DNA of 64,000 bases from Gemmatimonadota bacterium (GTDB lineage Bacteria > Gemmatimonadota > Gemmatimonadetes > Longimicrobiales > Gaopeijiaceae), in assembly GCA_041390125.1 (NCBI GenBank), contig JAWKQN010000005.1, positions 292,001-356,000 on the forward strand, written 5' to 3'. Of this stretch, positions 35,223-43,410 are shown in pieces (position 1 is the stretch's first letter; every line of letters starts with the position of its first letter). A model generated the notes under the pieces. It was not told where the DNA came from. It did no database searches and worked only from the letters and a program-made list of their open reading frames with translations. Position numbers and translations under genes: made by a program.

Positions 35223-36263
35223 GTGGCGGTGGACGACGGGATCGTCGACCTGCGCAGCGACACCGTCACGCGTCCGCCGCCCGGAATGCGTCGGGCCATC
35301 GCGGACGCGGAGGTCGGCGACGACGTCCTCGACGGGGACCCGACCACGCGCGCCCTCGAGGAGCGCGTGGCCGCCCTGCTCGGTCAGGAGCGCGCGCTGT
35401 TCTTTCCCAGCGGCATCATGGCCAACCAGACCGCGTTGGCGGTGCTGGGCGCGCCGGGGACCGACGTGCTCTGCGACACGGAGGCCCACATCCTGGTGTG
35501 GGAGGAGGACGCCGCCGCGGCGTTGTCCGGCCTGCAGCTGCGGGGGCTGCCCGCGGCGGGTGGGCTGCTGGATGCCCCGACGCTGGACGCGGCATGGCGA
35601 CCCCCCTCGCGCCTGACCCCTCGTGTTTCAATCCTGGCCCTGGAGAACACCCATCTCGGATCGGGCGGTCGGATCCTGCCCGTGGCCGACCTGGAGCGGC
35701 TGGTGGGCTGGGCGCGCGAGCGGGGACTTCGCGTGCACCTGGACGGGGCCCGCCTGTGGCATGCCGCGGTGGCCACCGACACGCCGGCGTCCGCGTGGGG
35801 CGGGCGGGTGGACACCGTGATGGTCACGCTGTCCAAGGGACTCTGCTGTCCGGCCGGTTCGCTGCTGGCCGGAGCGGAGGGCGTCATGGAGGAGGCCTGG
35901 CGCGTGCGGCGCCGTCTGGGTGGGGCGATGCGCCAGTCCGGCGTGCTGGCGGCAGCGGGCCTGTGGGCGCTCGACCACGTGCTTCCCGGGCTCGCGGACG
36001 ATCACGCGAAGGCGGGGCATCTGGCCCGGGAGCTGGGGCGCCATGCCCCACTCGAGGTCACGATCCCGGAGACGAACGTGGTGATGATCGACCTTCCGGC
36101 GCGCGGCCCGGAGGCAGGCGCCGCGCTGGAGGCGCTCGCGCGGGAGGGCGTCCGGGTCAGCCGATTCGGCGCGCGGCGGCTGCGGTGCGTGACGCACCGG
36201 GACATCTCGTGGTCGGGAGTGGAGAAGGCGGTCGACGTCCTGGGGTCGCTCCTGACAGCCTGA
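35223..36263 (+). CDS. ltaE: Low-specificity L-threonine aldolase
   Basis: This PLP enzyme cleaves L-threonine/allo-threonine to glycine and acetaldehyde. The 346-aa protein has the N-terminal signature DLRSDTVTRPP, ALFFPSGIMANQTAL, ENTHLGSGGRI (cofactor and substrate contacts) and the PLP lysine in MVTLSKGLCCPAGSLL. The start is GTG 35223, 6 nt after the ccmD-like gene, so it rides on the ccm operon. Related beta-eliminating lyases exist, but the motif set favours LtaE. Confidence 0.93.
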   Translation: MAVDDGIVDLRSDTVTRPPPGMRRAIADAEVGDDVLDGDPTTRALEERVAALLGQERALFFPSGIMANQTALAVLGAPGTDVLCDTEAHILVWEEDAAAALSGLQLRGLPAAGGLLDAPTLDAAWRPPSRLTPRVSILALENTHLGSGGRILPVADLERLVGWARERGLRVHLDGARLWHAAVATDTPASAWGGRVDTVMVTLSKGLCCPAGSLLAGAEGVMEEAWRVRRRLGGAMRQSGVLAAAGLWALDHVLPGLADDHAKAGHLARELGRHAPLEVTIPETNVVMIDLPARGPEAGAALEALAREGVRVSRFGARRLRCVTHRDISWSGVEKAVDVLGSLLTA

Positions 36264-36307
36264 AGGGGCGGCTCCTCGACGGCCTGAAGGGGCAAGTCCT
36301 TGACTGG
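36259..36307 (+). repeat. Short tandem near-repeat straddling the ltaE stop
   Basis: Two 24-25-nt units, both starting cctgaaggggc: 36259-36282 and 36283-36307. The first unit includes the stop codon TGA (36261-36263). Confidence 0.6.
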
Positions 36308-36322
36308 CTTGGAAGTTGCCCC
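36289..36322 (+). terminator. Weak stem-loop after ltaE
   Basis: GGGGCAA (36289-36295) can pair with TTGCCCC (36316-36322), with a 20-nt loop. There is no T-run. Possible attenuating structure only. Confidence 0.3.
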
Positions 36323-36415
36323 GTCGTTAGGTTCTTCGAGGCCCGGTGCGGGCCCGGCCGACGCCGGTCACCCTTGGGCGTCCGGCTCCAACTCAGAGAT
36401 GGAGGTTCCATTCCC

Positions 36416-37846
36416 ATGAAGATCGCTCGGGGAGCATTCTCCGGGACGATGGCCCTGGCGGCGGCCTTCGCCGCTGCGGGTTCGCTCACGGCGCAGAGCA
36501 CGAAAGTGCCGAGCACGCTCCGCTATGGTTCGGGCCTGCTCGACGTGCCCGTCGCCAGCGTTCTCCCGCACATGGCCATCGTCGGAACCTACTCCGGATT
36601 CCCGGTCAGCATCGACCAGACCGTGCAGACCAACGCGGCCGGCGACATCGTCGGCCGGGGCGCGGCCTACGAGAAGTGGCTCTCGGACGCCTCGATCGCC
36701 ATCGGTCTCTTCGATCGCGTCGAAGCCGGTGTCACCGTGCAGAACTTCTCGGACGCCGAATCGGGCGGCAGCATGGTCGGCGCATTCGGACGCGTGGCCA
36801 TCGTGCGCCCCGAGGCCCAGGGCCTCGGCCTCGCGGTCGGTGCGCGCTACGTCTCGCCTCCGTCGTTCGACAACACGTCGCGCGATGACTATCAGCCGAG
36901 CCGCCTGGGCTTCCCGGACGCCCGACTGACGGAGACCTACGGTGCCAACAGCGGCCGTGACGACGTCAACACGCAGTTCACGCCGTACGTCGTCGGCACC
37001 GCGCAGTTGAGGGGCTTCGACTCCGACATCTTCCCCGAGCACGACTTCACGTTCTCGGTGGGCTGGGGCGCCGGGATGTTCAAGGACGGAGACCAGCTGC
37101 CCTGGTATTCGTTCGCGGACTCCGAGGGATGGTTCACCGGCGCGGCGTTGCACATGGCGCTCGGCGAGACCAGCCTGCTCAACCTGATCGGGGAGTGGAA
37201 CGGGTTCGACATCAACCTCGGCGCGCAGGCCGACTTCGGAGGCTTCCGCATCGGCGGCTTCCTGCTCGGCGCCAACTACGCCGAGGAGGTCTCGATCTAC
37301 CGCTCCAAGAAGTTCGGCGTGCTCGGCTCGGTCGCGCTCTGCCCGCAGACCGGTGGCCTCTGCAAGCCGGGCCTGCTCGATCGTCCGATGCCCGACACCA
37401 TCGTGCTGCCGGCTCCGCCGCCGGACACCGTCGTGGTCGAGCGCACGGTCGCGCCGCCGCTGCCCACGGGCACGTCGACGCCGATCTGCCTCGCGACCGG
37501 TGCCACGGAGACGGTGCTCGTCACCGCCCAGGGCGACACGCTCGTCGGGCCGCAGCGCGTCTCGGTGCGTCAGCTCCGGCCGGGCGTGGTCTTCGCCGGC
37601 TCCTACGCCGAGGGCGCGTCCTGGTTCGAGAACGACGACGCCGTGACGTTCGAGCGGCGCAACTACTCGAAGTCGGGCGGTGAGGTTCGTCTCTCCTGCA
37701 ACGACATCATGCAGGTGGGCGAGTTCAACGGCGTGCCGCTGTTCGCGGACCGCGGTGGCTCGACCCCCTACCAGACGCTCTACGTGCCGGTCCGGCCCGG
37801 TGTCTGGCAGGCCTACCAGTCGGGGCTGCAGCGCACGCGCGGCTGA
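36416..37846 (+). CDS. Exported beta-rich envelope protein, unknown function
   Basis: The 476-aa protein has a signal peptide (ends LTAQS). Residues ~30-300 alternate aromatic and glycine residues in short strand-like stretches (TYSGFPVSIDQTV, FTGAALHMALGET, FGGFRIGGFLLGANY) that look like an outer-membrane barrel. A proline-rich linker (PAPPPDTVVVERTVAPPLP) leads to a C-terminal ~110-residue domain of uncertain fold with two lone cysteines. I do not recognise the family. A ribosome site GGAGG lies 11 nt before ATG 36416. The gene stands alone, with a strong hairpin behind it. Confidence 0.75.
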   Translation: MKIARGAFSGTMALAAAFAAAGSLTAQSTKVPSTLRYGSGLLDVPVASVLPHMAIVGTYSGFPVSIDQTVQTNAAGDIVGRGAAYEKWLSDASIAIGLFDRVEAGVTVQNFSDAESGGSMVGAFGRVAIVRPEAQGLGLAVGARYVSPPSFDNTSRDDYQPSRLGFPDARLTETYGANSGRDDVNTQFTPYVVGTAQLRGFDSDIFPEHDFTFSVGWGAGMFKDGDQLPWYSFADSEGWFTGAALHMALGETSLLNLIGEWNGFDINLGAQADFGGFRIGGFLLGANYAEEVSIYRSKKFGVLGSVALCPQTGGLCKPGLLDRPMPDTIVLPAPPPDTVVVERTVAPPLPTGTSTPICLATGATETVLVTAQGDTLVGPQRVSVRQLRPGVVFAGSYAEGASWFENDDAVTFERRNYSKSGGEVRLSCNDIMQVGEFNGVPLFADRGGSTPYQTLYVPVRPGVWQAYQSGLQRTRG

Positions 37847-37870
37847 CGCGAACCCGAGGTCCTGTGGGTC

Positions 37871-37906
37871 CCACGGGCCCGCTTCCTCCGGGAGGCGGGC
37901 CCGTGG
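37871..37906 (+). terminator. Terminator-like hairpin after the envelope protein gene
   Basis: CCACGGGCCCGC (37871-37882) pairs perfectly with GCGGGCCCGTGG (37895-37906). It begins 25 nt after the stop at 37846. There is no T-run, but a 12-bp GC stem is consistent with terminators in such a genome. Confidence 0.6.
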
Positions 37907-37935
37907 TGCATCCCCGGTCCCGGGAGCGGCGGACG

Positions 37936-37963
37936 TTGCCCCTCCCGCCGCCGCGCATAGCTT
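37936..37963 (+). promoter_or_regulatory. Possible promoter for the RnfD-like gene
   Basis: TTGCCC (37936-37941) and TAGCTT (37958-37963) with a 16-nt spacer, 51 nt before the ATG at 38015. The -10 is identical to that of the Fe-S module promoter. Confidence 0.45.
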
Positions 37964-38014
37964 CGGGGAGACGGCCGGCCCCTCGCCGCCGATTTCCGGA
38001 AGCCCAGATTCGCC

Positions 38015-39610
38015 ATGAAGAGCGCCGCCACGCCTCCTGACGCTCCCGTCGCAGCGCCTCCCCCGGCCCCGGTCGCGGTGGGCTCGGCCCGCGCCCTGCC
38101 ACCCGGCCCAGCCCTCCTGGTGCCGACGGCGTTCCTGCTCGCGCTGGCTTCGTTCGCCTTCTTCGAGTTCCGGGGCCAGAACCTCCTGCTCCGATCCTGC
38201 CTGGGGGCGGCCGCCGCGGGGACCGTCTGGGCGGCCTGGTTGTTCGGGACCGCCCGGCGCGCCGGCCGCACGCTCGTGCTGTCCGTCGTCATCCACCGGC
38301 ACCACTGGGTGCAGGCCCTCGCCCAGGCAGCCATCTACGTCTGGTGGGGCTGGCACGTCCGGATCGTGTACGCGTTCGTGCCCCTGTTGGTGGCGCAGGT
38401 GTTGTTCGCCTACGCGGTCGACGCGCTGCTCACCTGGTCGCGGCGCGAACGGTACGCGATCGGCTTCGGCCCGCTGCCCGTGGTGGGGAGCATCAACCTC
38501 TTCCTGTGGTTCCGCCCCGAGTGGTTCCACTGGCAGTTCGTGATGATCGCGGTCGGCTACCTCGGCAAGGAGCTGATCCGCTGGCAGCGCGACGGGCGCT
38601 CCGCCCACATCTTCAACCCATCGTCCTTTCCGTTGGCGCTCGTCTCCGTGTTCCTGGTGGCGACCGGCGCTTCGGACGCGACGTTCGGGCAGCTGATCGC
38701 CAACACGCAGCACGACCCGCCTCTCATCTACCTGGTCATCTTCCTGGCCGCTCTTCCCGGCCAGCTGCTCTTCGGCGTGGCGCGCATGACCCTGGCGGCC
38801 GTCGCCACGATGTTCCTCTTCAGCGCGGCCTACCTGCAGGTCACCGGCACCTATTTCTTCTTCGACTCACATATTCCCGTGCCGGTGTTCCTCGGGATGC
38901 ATCTGCTGTTCACGGATCCATCCACGTCCCCCCGCAGCGGTCGCGGTCGCATCGTGTTCGGCGTCCTCTACGCACTGGGGATCCTCGCGCTCTACGTGCT
39001 CCTGACGCGTATGGGCGTGCCGACCTTCTACGACAAGCTGCTGCCGGTCCCGCTCCTCAACCTCGCCGTCCGGGCCATCGACCGCGCCTCGGGGTGGCGT
39101 GGCTTCCCGCTCCCGGCAGGCTCTGTGGCCGCGTCTCCGCTCCGCACCCACCTGGTGTGGACCAGCGCCTGGGTCGTCCTCTTCCTCGCGCTCTCGGGAA
39201 CACGGGCGCTGGGGGATCGCCACCCGGGGCAGTATCTGCCCTTCTGGGTGGCCGCCTGCCAGGACGGGAGCGCACGCGCCTGCGAGTATGCGTCCTTCCT
39301 CACGCTGGCCTACTGCAACAACGGCTCGGGCTGGGCCTGCAACGAGGTCGCCGCCCGTTCGTCCGTCGCGACGCGCGACGCGGTCGCCGCCTTCCGGCGC
39401 GCGTGCGAGCTGGGCTTCGAGGCCGGCTGCCAGAACGCGCGGATCGCCGAGCAGGGTGGCACGGGTTGGCGGCATGGGGATCCCGAGCTGCCCGATCTGC
39501 CCATCGTGCTACGGGGGACCAAACCCGCGCTCTCGGAGCGCGACCCGGCGCGGCTGTACCGGATCGCCTGCGACCAGGGGTGGTCCGCGGCCTGCGGCCG
39601 CACCTCCTGA
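38015..39610 (+). CDS. NqrB/RnfD-like membrane protein with C-terminal Hcp/Sel1-like repeats
   Basis: The 531-aa protein has a Pro/Ala-rich N-terminus, then about ten transmembrane helices (~35-390). Segments HIFNPSSFPLAL (198-209) and FTDPSTSP (299-306) resemble the NqrB/RnfD family, whose subunits carry a covalent flavin and sit in ion-pumping electron transfer complexes. The C-terminal ~130 residues hold four C-x7-C units (CQDGSARAC, CNNGSGWAC, CELGFEAGC, CDQGWSAAC), the spacing of disulfide-linked Sel1/Hcp repeats; this part is likely periplasmic. None of the other rnf/nqr genes are nearby. It overlaps the next gene by 1 nt (TGATG). Confidence 0.7.
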   Translation: MKSAATPPDAPVAAPPPAPVAVGSARALPPGPALLVPTAFLLALASFAFFEFRGQNLLLRSCLGAAAAGTVWAAWLFGTARRAGRTLVLSVVIHRHHWVQALAQAAIYVWWGWHVRIVYAFVPLLVAQVLFAYAVDALLTWSRRERYAIGFGPLPVVGSINLFLWFRPEWFHWQFVMIAVGYLGKELIRWQRDGRSAHIFNPSSFPLALVSVFLVATGASDATFGQLIANTQHDPPLIYLVIFLAALPGQLLFGVARMTLAAVATMFLFSAAYLQVTGTYFFFDSHIPVPVFLGMHLLFTDPSTSPRSGRGRIVFGVLYALGILALYVLLTRMGVPTFYDKLLPVPLLNLAVRAIDRASGWRGFPLPAGSVAASPLRTHLVWTSAWVVLFLALSGTRALGDRHPGQYLPFWVAACQDGSARACEYASFLTLAYCNNGSGWACNEVAARSSVATRDAVAAFRRACELGFEAGCQNARIAEQGGTGWRHGDPELPDLPIVLRGTKPALSERDPARLYRIACDQGWSAACGRTS

Positions 39611-40197
39611 TGGAGCCGGTGTTCTTCGAGGGTCCCGAGGCTTTCCGCACGTGGTTGGAGGCCCATCACGCCTCCACCGACGAACTCTGGGTGGGCTTCC
39701 ACAAGAAGGGCACCGGCCGCCCCAGCATGACGTGGCCGGAGTCCGTGGATGAAGCGCTCTGCTGGGGATGGATCGACGGACTGCGCCGTTCGTGGGATGA
39801 GGACAGCTACGTGATCCGCTTCACGCCGCGCCGCGCCGGCAGCGTATGGAGCGCGCGCAACCTGGAGCGGATCGACGTCCTGTCGGGAGAAGGGCGGGTG
39901 GCGGAGCCCGGGCGCGCGGCCTGGGAGCGGCGCCGGGTCGACCGCGCCCGCCAGTACTCGTTCGAGCAGGGCGACGTGGCGTTTCCGCCCGACCTGGCCA
40001 AGCGCTTCCGCGCCGATCGCACGGCCTGGCGCTGGTTCCAGGCGCAGTCGGAGTCCTACCGCAAGACGGTCACGTGGTGGGTCATCAGCGCCAAGCGGGA
40101 GGCCACACGCGCACGCCGTCTGGATCAGCTCATCGAGGACTGCGCGGCAGGCCGCCGCATCAAGGAGATGCGAAAGGCGGGAGGGAAGGGGGGATGA
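39610..40197 (+). CDS. YdeI/OmdA-family protein
   Basis: This 195-aa protein belongs to the YdeI/OmpD-associated family. Visible are FEGPEAFRTWLEAHHASTDELWVGFHKKGTG, EALCWGWIDGLR (the family's most conserved stretch), FTPRRAGSVWSARNLERI, and the C-terminal WWVISAKREATRARRLDQLI typical of the group. The function is not established. It overlaps the membrane gene by 1 nt (TGATG), implying coupled translation, though it has no membrane segment. Confidence 0.85.
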   Translation: MEPVFFEGPEAFRTWLEAHHASTDELWVGFHKKGTGRPSMTWPESVDEALCWGWIDGLRRSWDEDSYVIRFTPRRAGSVWSARNLERIDVLSGEGRVAEPGRAAWERRRVDRARQYSFEQGDVAFPPDLAKRFRADRTAWRWFQAQSESYRKTVTWWVISAKREATRARRLDQLIEDCAAGRRIKEMRKAGGKGG

Positions 40198-40211
40198 CCC
40201 ACCCCGGGGGG

Positions 40212-40236
40212 CGGAGGGCGCGAGCCGCGCCCTCCG
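40212..40236. terminator. Bidirectional hairpin between convergent genes
   Basis: CGGAGGGCGCG (40212-40222) and CGCGCCCTCCG (40226-40236) form an 11-bp perfect stem with a 3-nt loop, between the stops at 40197 and 40253. It is well placed to end transcription from both sides. Confidence 0.6.
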
Positions 40237-40252
40237 AGCCCGGAGCGGTTCC

Positions 40253-40759
40253 CTAGAAGTGGTAGTGGATCCCGCCGCCGAACGAGAACAGCGACCAGTT
40301 GTAGTTGTCGAAGCTGGCGAACGCGACGCCGAGCTCGATCGACCAGAAGAGGGGCGGGAAGTCGTCCTCGTCGGGTGAGAAGACCTCCTGGAGGTCGAAC
40401 TCGAAGCCGCCGCCCCCGCCCAGGCCCACGCTCGTCTCCGCGTCGCTGACGCCGAGGATGTCGTACGAGTAGCGCCACATGCCTACCGAGCCGTAGCCGT
40501 AGACGTCGTACTTCTCCTTGTCCTGGAAGTCGTAGTTGATGCGGGCCGAGAAGTTCGTGACTTCACCGAGGGCGCCCACCACGGCCTGGAACTGCAGCTT
40601 CTCGCTGGCGTCGTAGCGCCCGCTCAGGCCGTACGACGGCCACGAGCTCTGGAAGCCGATGCTGTAGGGAGACGGGTCCTGCGCGGCCAGCGCGGCTGGC
40701 GCCAGGGCGGCGGCCGCAACCAACGCGGCGGCCAGGCGGAACGACGAGGTTGGAAGCAC
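40253..40759 (-). CDS. Small outer-membrane beta-barrel-like protein
   Basis: The 168-aa protein has a signal peptide (cleaved near ALAAQ). Alternating aromatic/glycine strands follow (YSIGFQSSWPSYGLSGRYD, VYGYGSVGMWRYSYDI, FASFDNYNWSLFSFGGGIHYHF), ending in a C-terminal Phe, as bacterial outer-membrane barrel proteins do. I do not recognise the specific family. The GTG start at 40759 has AGGAAGG 4 nt upstream. Lies downstream of an ECF sigma gene on the same strand with a 184-nt gap. Confidence 0.75.
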   Translation of the reverse strand: MLPTSSFRLAAALVAAAALAPAALAAQDPSPYSIGFQSSWPSYGLSGRYDASEKLQFQAVVGALGEVTNFSARINYDFQDKEKYDVYGYGSVGMWRYSYDILGVSDAETSVGLGGGGGFEFDLQEVFSPDEDDFPPLFWSIELGVAFASFDNYNWSLFSFGGGIHYHF

Positions 40760-40943
40760 GGGACCTTCCTGTGGTTTGGGGGCGGACCGGCGCGAGGGCT
40801 CTCCCCGCGGATCGCCGCGATCCGGCTTGTCCCGCAGTACGTGAAACGGCCGTCGGGACCGTCACGGGGGGACGCCGGCCTGCCGCCGGCGGTCGTCGAG
40901 GTCCGGTGCGAACGGGATCCGCCGTGTGGCGGCCCGCTGCCGC

Positions 40944-41465
40944 TCAGGCCCGGGAGCGCAGCTCCACCGCCAGCCAGGCGCGGGCGGCCCGCCACTCCCG
41001 CTCGACGGTGGACTTGGACACCCGGAGGATCTCGGCCGTCTCCGCGACGTCGAACCCGGCGAAGAAGCGGCACTCCACGATGTCCGCCTGTCGGGCGCTC
41101 AGCGCGGAGAGCTCCTCGAGGGCATGGTCGAGGGCGATCACGTCGTCCGCGTCGCTCAGCGCGCCCGCCGTCGATTCGTCGAAGGTCACGAGCGCGACGT
41201 CCCCTCCGCGCTTGAGCGCCGACCGCCGGCGCGCTGCCTCCACCAGGACCTGACGCATGGCCCGCGCGGCGATCCGCTTGAAGTGGAGGACGCTCTCGGG
41301 GCGCAGCTCGGGCGAGCGCGCGAGCTTGAGGTAGGCCTCGTTGACCAACGCGGTCGGCCGCAAGGTCTCCGTGGGCGTGCGTTGCTGGAGAGAACCCGCC
41401 AGACGACGCAACTCCTCATAGGCCATGCTGAACAGCCGGTCCACCTCGGGGCTGCCAGAGGTCAT
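40944..41465 (-). CDS. ECF sigma factor of the 'X6' family
   Basis: The 173-aa protein is an ECF sigma factor of the X6 type, known mainly from Planctomycetes, Acidobacteria and Gemmatimonadota. The signatures are LRPTALVNEAYLKL in region 2, FKRIAARAMRQVLVEAARRR and a region-4 HTH with VAETAEILRVSKSTVEREWRAARAWL. No anti-sigma factor is adjacent, which is usual for the X6 family. The target is unknown; the neighbouring barrel protein gene is a candidate, because it follows on the same strand. Confidence 0.88.
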   Translation of the reverse strand: MTSGSPEVDRLFSMAYEELRRLAGSLQQRTPTETLRPTALVNEAYLKLARSPELRPESVLHFKRIAARAMRQVLVEAARRRSALKRGGDVALVTFDESTAGALSDADDVIALDHALEELSALSARQADIVECRFFAGFDVAETAEILRVSKSTVEREWRAARAWLAVELRSRA

Positions 41466-41586
41466 GGGCGTGCGCGGGGGAGCGGGGGGAGCCTCGACCC
41501 GGGCGAAGGTAGACCCCCCTCCGGGGTGCCGCCAGCACGGCCGGCGATGGGAAGGGCGGTCGTGCGCGCGCGAGCTGCGCGAGCGG

Positions 41587-42033
41587 CTAGTTCAGGTATT
41601 TCTCGAGGATGCGGTTGGTGGCGTCCAGCACGGCCATCGCGGCGCCGCGGGCCGCGTCGGCCTCGTCGGTCGCGAAGGAGCCCAGGAGCCGGTAGCTGTG
41701 GTCGCCGGACCGCCCCCGGATCGAGACGATGACGATCCATTGATCGAAGGCGCGGACCGCCTTGACCCCCAGCAGCTCGAGCTCGATCCGATTGGCGGTG
41801 GCCGCCTCCGCGGCCTGGACGGCCGCCAGGGCACCCACCCGGAGGCGCCCTTCGAGCGTGTGCGTCCCCTCCGAAGCTCCCTGGTATCGATCACCCTGGA
41901 GCTCCAGGCTGAGCGTGGCCAGGCACTGGCCGTTCGCGAAGACCTCGTAGTTGAAGTCGTCGAAGCGGAGTCGTTCGCGGCGTTCCATGGTGGGTTCGGG
42001 GGGCAGCGAGGGGCCCGCAACTGGGTTCGCCAT
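41587..42033 (-). CDS. Stand-alone LeuA-dimer-domain-like protein
   Basis: The 148-aa soluble protein aligns by eye with the C-terminal regulatory/dimerisation domain of 2-isopropylmalate synthase: a strand LATLSLELQGDRY, a GxxA-like helix AAVQAAEAATANRIELELLGVKAV, strand WIVIVSIRG, and the terminal helix GAAMAVLDATNRILEKYL. That helix resembles the leucine-site helix ending in A-x-x-x-A-L-N. No catalytic TIM barrel is attached. The likeness is visual and needs a profile search. The start at ATG 42033 could be ATG 41988. Confidence 0.55.
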   Translation of the reverse strand: MANPVAGPSLPPEPTMERRERLRFDDFNYEVFANGQCLATLSLELQGDRYQGASEGTHTLEGRLRVGALAAVQAAEAATANRIELELLGVKAVRAFDQWIVIVSIRGRSGDHSYRLLGSFATDEADAARGAAMAVLDATNRILEKYLN

Positions 42034-42093
42034 GCCCAGTTGAGCAAGCTCCAGGCCACACGATCGGCCGGAAGCCGCCGCGGCCCCTTCGGG

Positions 42094-43410
42094 TCACGGG
42101 CGCAGCGCGGGCGGGAGGTCGGCGAGGGTATCCACGTCGGTGAGCGGGGGCAGCTCGACGACGGTCAGGCCTTCGCCGCGGGCCCGCGCGCGCGTCTGAT
42201 CCGCTACGGCCGGTGTGCTCCACTGGATGTCGCGGAACAGCGCGGGACAGGGCTCCGACAGGCCGAGCAGGTAGTAGCCGCCGTCGCGCGCCGGTCCCAG
42301 GACGACCCGCCCCGGACCCAGGTTCGCGAAGGCCTGCGCGACGAGGTCGCGGTCGAGGTCGGGCGCGTCGGTGCCCACCACGCAGACCCGATCGGCCTGT
42401 CCGAGCGCAACGGCCAGCGCGTGCACCAGCCGCTCCCCCAGGTCTCCGGCACGCTGGGGCCAGAACTCCGTTCCGCTCCGGCCCAGCCAGGCGGCAACTT
42501 CTTCGGAGCGCTCCGGCGGATCGTGGCATACGATGAGGCGATAGGGTCCCCCCCGCAGCCGGTCCACCACCGCGCGCCCCATCCCGGCGTACAGGGCCGC
42601 GGCCCGCTCCGGACCCACATCCCGCGCCAGACGGGTCTTCACCTGCCCGGGCACCGGGAGCTTCGCGAACACCAGCACCACGTCGCGCGGTGCGGGAGCG
42701 GAGGAGCGCCGAGCAGGATACCAGCGCGCGAGATGGCGCGCCGGCACCCCGGCCAGGTACAGGGTCATCAGCAGGCTGTTGCGGATCCAGCCCCGTGCGC
42801 GTCCCTCCTCCCGGTAGCGGCGGGGGCTCGTCCGCAGATGCGCCGGGAGCGGTCGCACCCGCCCGATGCGCCGCAGTCGGCGCAGCACCTCCACGTCCTC
42901 CATGAGCGGGAGCGACGGAAAGCCTCCGATCCGCTCGAAGCCTTCCCGGCGGACCAGCAGTCCCTGGTCTCCGTAGACCAGGCCGAACAGGCGCTCCCGG
43001 AGCCGCTGCCCGGCCTCGAGCAGCCGCCAGAACGCATCGTCGCCGTCCAGGAGGAAGCCGAACCACGCGGCCACGACATCCGCCGGAGGATCGGACAGCC
43101 AGCGGGCCAGGGCGGTCCTCGCCGGCGCCGGGAGGCGGCTGTCCGCATGGAGGAAGAGAAGCCACGGCGCGCGCGCGCCCTCGGCGCCCCGGTTCATCTG
43201 CAGCGCGCGGCCCCGACCGGACGCCACGACCTGCGCGCCGGCCTCCCGCGCGACGGCGCCGGTGTCGTCGGTCGATCCGCCGTCGACCACGACGACCTCG
43301 TGGGACACCTCCAGACCCGCGAGGTCCGTGAGGAGACCGGGGAGCGTGCGGGCCTCGTCCAGCGCCGGGATCACGACGCGCAGGAGGGGCGACCCGCGGG
43401 GGCGGCTCAC
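42094..43410 (-). CDS. Fused transferase: GT2-type glycosyltransferase and DUF2064 (GtA) domain
   Basis: Two families that normally form separate adjacent genes are joined here. Residues ~1-235 are the TIGR04283-type glycosyltransferase (LRVVIPALDEARTL, VVVDGGSTDDTG). Residues ~240-438 are the TIGR04282/DUF2064 domain (VLVFAKLPVPGQVKTRLARD, VCVVGTDAPDLDRDL, GPARDGGYYLLGL). The two are known as 'rSAM/selenodomain-associated' transferases. No radical SAM gene is in the window, so the substrate is unclear. The GTG start at 43410 overlaps the TVP38 stop by 4 nt. Confidence 0.85.
   Translation of the reverse strand: MSRPRGSPLLRVVIPALDEARTLPGLLTDLAGLEVSHEVVVVDGGSTDDTGAVAREAGAQVVASGRGRALQMNRGAEGARAPWLLFLHADSRLPAPARTALARWLSDPPADVVAAWFGFLLDGDDAFWRLLEAGQRLRERLFGLVYGDQGLLVRREGFERIGGFPSLPLMEDVEVLRRLRRIGRVRPLPAHLRTSPRRYREEGRARGWIRNSLLMTLYLAGVPARHLARWYPARRSSAPAPRDVVLVFAKLPVPGQVKTRLARDVGPERAAALYAGMGRAVVDRLRGGPYRLIVCHDPPERSEEVAAWLGRSGTEFWPQRAGDLGERLVHALAVALGQADRVCVVGTDAPDLDRDLVAQAFANLGPGRVVLGPARDGGYYLLGLSEPCPALFRDIQWSTPAVADQTRARARGEGLTVVELPPLTDVDTLADLPPALRP

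Noticed and set aside
36300..36329. TTGACT as a promoter -35 for the exported protein gene
   Set aside because: No acceptable -10 lies 16-18 nt downstream, and the bases belong to the tandem near-repeat.
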